A stretch of 60,000 nt of DNA from Liolophura sinensis (Eukaryota > Mollusca > Polyplacophora > Chitonida > Chitonidae). This document shows positions 56,652-60,000 of the stretch, piece after piece. The notes under the pieces were generated by a model. That model had not been told where the DNA came from and made no database searches. It saw only the letters and a program-made list of their open reading frames with translations. Position 1 is the stretch's first letter. Every line of letters starts with the position of its first letter. Location: contig NC_088299.1 of assembly GCF_032854445.1 (NCBI RefSeq), positions 17,231,608 to 17,291,607 on the forward strand, given 5' to 3'. The translations under genes and the position numbers were made by a program.

Positions 56652-58487
56652 ATGCTGGAAACACACGTGATATATTTGAAGTTAACTGTAGTGGTGTTAG
56701 CCTTGATGATGCAGCTTCACCCGGCGATCTGCGAATCTGGGTATTCAGATGAGCTTCCTCTAGGGTGGGAAAATGCCTGTGTGAGGACTCTTGATCGGGT
56801 AGACTGGAATCCAGAGCCGCCCTCATTCAACTGGTCTCAGCCGCTCGTTCACATTTCGTGTCGGCTTACACAAGGTTCCCTCTCGCTGTCTGATTTCCGG
56901 GTTTGGAGTAATGCCAGCGACGGACGGCCCATCGCCCTGGACATTCTCTGTGTGAACCAAATGAACAGTTCCATTAGCTTCCCCTGGCCGTTTAAGGCAC
57001 CTCATCTGGTATCGTTGGAAATTGTTAACTGCAGAACTGTGGACATATTTTCTGAATATCTCTCCGATTCTATCGACACGCCTCAAAATATCCGCATTCT
57101 TGTCATGAAGGATACTGTGAAGACTCTGTCCACGTCGAATATTCAAGATTTTGTGTCAAATGTCACGAAGATTTCTCGTGATGTCCATTGTTTATCAGTT
57201 GTTCTGGAGAAATACGTGTACACTAACGTCACCACAAATTACGTTATAGAGCCTGAGCACATGGCGATTGTGGTTGAACTGTTAAACAACTGGCAGATAC
57301 AGATGCAAAGAATAACACACAGGTGTGACTTTAAATATCTTCAGCTAATGGATGAAAGCATTGGGAAAGGACTAGACGATCGGCACTTCTTTCAACTTCA
57401 CGCCAAAGCCACATTCCCGGAACTCCGAGTGTACAATTTGTCCCATTTAGGGTACACGGAAGTTCCCACTGAGTTCAGACATTGGCGCCTTGATTTCCCA
57501 AAACTCGAGCGCCTAGACTTTTCATGGAACAATATCTCAAGTTTCGATTTTACTGATAACATGATATCCGGAAGAAATATATGTGATATAGATTTGAGAT
57601 ATAATAACATATCAGAACTTCCCGCAGAAAGCGTCCAAATCCTTGTCCATGTCAAATCAGCTGTTATGAACTTGAGGAACAACCCTCTGTCCTGTGACTG
57701 TTTTACCAACGAGCATCTGTTCAGGTTACTGAGGGACAATCCACGGCTGACAGGGGTGGGGCTGGGGAATTACGAGTACATCAGGAACATAACCTGTGCC
57801 TCCCCGGAACGTTTGGTCGGTGTGCCGTTCGGACAGCTGAAAGAAGAGGATATATTCTGCGAGGAACCTTTACCTGTAACTTTCATTGTGGTCGTTTCCT
57901 CTCTAGGCTTTCTTGTGATACTCTTGGCAGTTATTGCCTTTGTGGTTATCCGATATCGCCAGGAAATGACCATTTTACTCTACACTCGCTGTGGCATTTT
58001 GTTCCGTAAACTTGTAAGAGAGAAGAAGACATTCGATGCTTTCATCTCGTACAGCAGTTTGGACAATGGCTGGGTGATAAACACATTAGTAAAGCGATTG
58101 GAAAGCAAAGAGAAAGGTCCCGCCTTCAAGCTTTGTGTTCACCATCGGGATTTTGAGGTGGGGGCCGCCATTGCTGACAACGTCGTCAAATCTGTGGAGT
58201 CCAGTCGTCACACGGTTCTCGTGTTATCACGAAATTTCACGAAAAGCGAGTGGTGCATTTACGAGTTTCGAACGGCTATGCATCAAAGTTTGATAGAAAA
58301 GCGCCGTCACATGGTGATCATTTTGCTGGAAGATGTCCCCAAAGAGAACTTGGAATCGGACTTGAGGAAATGCTTGGAGACTTACACTTACATAACAGTC
58401 GGGGACCGTCTCTTCTGGGATAAAATCATCTATAGTTTATCGTGTGGAGCGGCTAAACTCCAAAGCAAATCCTCAAGCAAATCCTAA
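56652..58487 (+). CDS. TLR: Toll-like receptor with short LRR ectodomain and TIR domain
   Basis: A single-exon, type I membrane receptor of 611 aa, expected to act in innate immune or developmental signalling. It has a signal peptide at about 1-27 (LTVVVLALMMQLHPAIC). The ectodomain shows few clear leucine-rich repeats (FPKLERLDFSWNNISSFDF, CDIDLRYNNISELP at about 281-320). The C-terminal LRR cap starts NNPLSCDCF (Cys348, Cys350) and ends before the transmembrane helix at about 411-433 (FIVVVSSLGFLVILLAVIAF). The TIR domain follows: box 1 FDAFISYSS (461-469), box 2/BB loop HHRDFEVGAAI (R499 to about 507), and box 3 FW (588-589). The usual BB-loop Pro of RDxxPG is Val503 here. The extracellular part is shorter than in typical TLRs. 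The ligand and paralogue class are not assigned. Confidence 0.95.
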   Translation: MLETHVIYLKLTVVVLALMMQLHPAICESGYSDELPLGWENACVRTLDRVDWNPEPPSFNWSQPLVHISCRLTQGSLSLSDFRVWSNASDGRPIALDILCVNQMNSSISFPWPFKAPHLVSLEIVNCRTVDIFSEYLSDSIDTPQNIRILVMKDTVKTLSTSNIQDFVSNVTKISRDVHCLSVVLEKYVYTNVTTNYVIEPEHMAIVVELLNNWQIQMQRITHRCDFKYLQLMDESIGKGLDDRHFFQLHAKATFPELRVYNLSHLGYTEVPTEFRHWRLDFPKLERLDFSWNNISSFDFTDNMISGRNICDIDLRYNNISELPAESVQILVHVKSAVMNLRNNPLSCDCFTNEHLFRLLRDNPRLTGVGLGNYEYIRNITCASPERLVGVPFGQLKEEDIFCEEPLPVTFIVVVSSLGFLVILLAVIAFVVIRYRQEMTILLYTRCGILFRKLVREKKTFDAFISYSSLDNGWVINTLVKRLESKEKGPAFKLCVHHRDFEVGAAIADNVVKSVESSRHTVLVLSRNFTKSEWCIYEFRTAMHQSLIEKRRHMVIILLEDVPKENLESDLRKCLETYTYITVGDRLFWDKIIYSLSCGAAKLQSKSSSKS

Positions 58488-58494
58488 CAGTTGA

Positions 58495-58910
58495 GAGAAG
58501 AAGAAACACAAGGCAGAAATGTTAGACAACTCAGTAGTACCTGATAAAATTATTGAAAAATTCAGTATAGCCCTGAGTAGAAGTGTAGAAAATTAGCTAA
58601 CATCTGGTAGAAGTTTTGATACACTTAGAAAGGCAGAGAAGAAGTGTTGGCGAACGAGACGACAAAGAACAGAAGTGTGGACAGACTACATGAAATCGGG
58701 TAGAAGTTTTGAGACACTTAGAAAGACATAACAGAAGTGTTAGCGGACGCGATGACACCAGACAGAAGTGTTGAACAATGAACTCATAGTAAACAAACAA
58801 ATATAGTAACAATGGGCAGAAGTGTTAACGGAATGGAGAATACCGGACAGAAGTGTTGCGAAACTTGCTAAGATCGAACAGAGATAAGATAGCACCAGAA
58901 TGAAGTGTTA
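58495..58910. repeat. Degenerate repeat downstream of the TLR stop
   Basis: The phrase (A/G)CAGAAGTGTT recurs at irregular spacing (about 30-60 bases) with GAAGTTTTGA(G/T)ACACTTAGAAAG duplicated. It probably lies in the 3' UTR. Confidence 0.65.
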
Positions 58911-60000
58911 GAATATATGGTTACTGCACCGCACGTAAATGGGAAGGTCTGGCAGCAACCTGTGGATGGTCGTGGGTTCCCCCGGGCACCGCACAGAAGT
59001 ATTGACAAAATGCACAACGCAGATTTGAAGCCTTGGCAGGCTATGGCCGTTCCCTGAAAAGCTACCGAAGGGATTTGAAGAAGGAAGTATAAATGTCTTT
59101 GAAATAACCTGTATCCATGGATGCACCAGTTTTCGGATCTTTAGTAATGATCAAAAGGAAAGAAAAATCAGAATAATCGTTATATTATTATTATTTTGAA
59201 TTTTCAGAATTATAATTCTTCTGTACTACATTATATTCGGTACTAACACAAACATCCTGAGCCCTCGGGTACACGCACCACTGGGCTAAGGGAGCAATAA
59301 GGGCTGAGTGTTCCTCGTGTTTCTACTTGGCGCTCGCCAACTTGTCTCAAAAAATAAATAATAATCCAGCATGCATCTGGCACTGATATGGCCGAAGGGA
59401 AAAGGTCGGCCGAGAATATTTGAGAATATTCTCTCATAGAACCATGGTGGCTTAAATTTTAGATCGCAGGTTTATGTTTTTAAACAATAGTGAAATCTTA
59501 GGATTGTCTTTTCCACTAGCACCAGTGATATATTTTACATAACACTTTTCACATTTCGTTTTCGTACATGAAGTAGAAGAAACCTATTCCAGTGAATTTG
59601 GTACCGAATATTGACAATACTTCCTTCTGTATATCTTTAGGCTGCATAAAATAATGAAGAGAATGTTACATGCTGAACACTGGATAAGCCTGACATCTGG
59701 TGAAGGGTGAGGGGTCAATGTTTCATGCATTGCTAATGAGCTAACATTTCCTCCTGTTGGGCAATATGTTGGACAAGCATAGAAATTCCGTCACGACATA
59801 TTTTTGGCATAGCCTTACATCGCTGTAAATAAGTACGGGTGCGTTGTAAAATTACCCCGCTTTGTAAAGTAGATATCTTGGGAAGAAAGCTTATACATGC
59901 AGGCCTACAATTCTTTTGCGCTGAGCTTAGCAAACCTGAGTTAAGAAATGTTTAGCGGCTTTGTTATCATTTCTTGGTGACAGACGTATATGTAAGGCAT
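58911..60000. other. 3' flank of the TLR gene
   Basis: A SINE scrap (GGCAGCAACCTGTGGATGGT) lies at about 58950-58985. Nothing else was recognised. Confidence 0.5.

Overview
The window is animal nuclear DNA: AT-rich, with intron-split genes, GT-AG splice sites, tRNA-derived SINEs and very many minisatellites. A Toll-like receptor, a PTP1B/TC-PTP-type phosphatase, frequent ACATGTA words and a dispersed SINE with an AAAT tail suggest a marine lophotrochozoan, most likely a mollusc. That placement is inference.

Four protein genes were assembled by hand from splice sites, with phase checked across every junction. (1) Minus strand, 15866 to 4320: a complete nine-exon non-receptor tyrosine phosphatase of the PTPN1/PTPN2 family, 426 aa, ending in a hydrophobic tail anchor. 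(2) Plus strand, 16086 to 22771: an ankyrin repeat and SOCS box (ASB-type) gene in four exons, about 336 aa. It starts 219 bp from the phosphatase start codon, head to head, across a short shared promoter with an NRF-1-like palindrome and an E-box. (3) Minus strand, 42370 to 28707: a 13-exon modular gene. One signal-peptide exon is followed by six two-exon three-finger (Ly6/uPAR/quiver-like) modules, the last carrying a GPI-type hydrophobic tail and the only stop. All internal introns are phase 1, and the joined frame is open for 1,076 aa. Four of the modules sit in near-identical units of about 1.8 kb. (4) Plus strand, 56652 to 58487: a single-exon 611-aa Toll-like receptor with a short LRR ectodomain and a TIR domain whose BB loop has Val where Pro is usual.

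Between the convergent 3' ends of genes 2 and 3 lies a 5.1-kb satellite of about 45 units of 114 bp, with block-duplication structure (exact offsets of 11, 12, 22 and 23 units). It leaves long minus-strand open frames that are judged not to be a gene. Inside genes 1 and 2, two intronic minisatellites include the true splice junction in their terminal unit, so the array carries many decoy splice junctions.

From 42.5 to 56.6 kb the DNA is mostly non-coding: minisatellites, SINE copies, a decayed LINE, two foldback elements and a possible inverted-repeat-bounded element.
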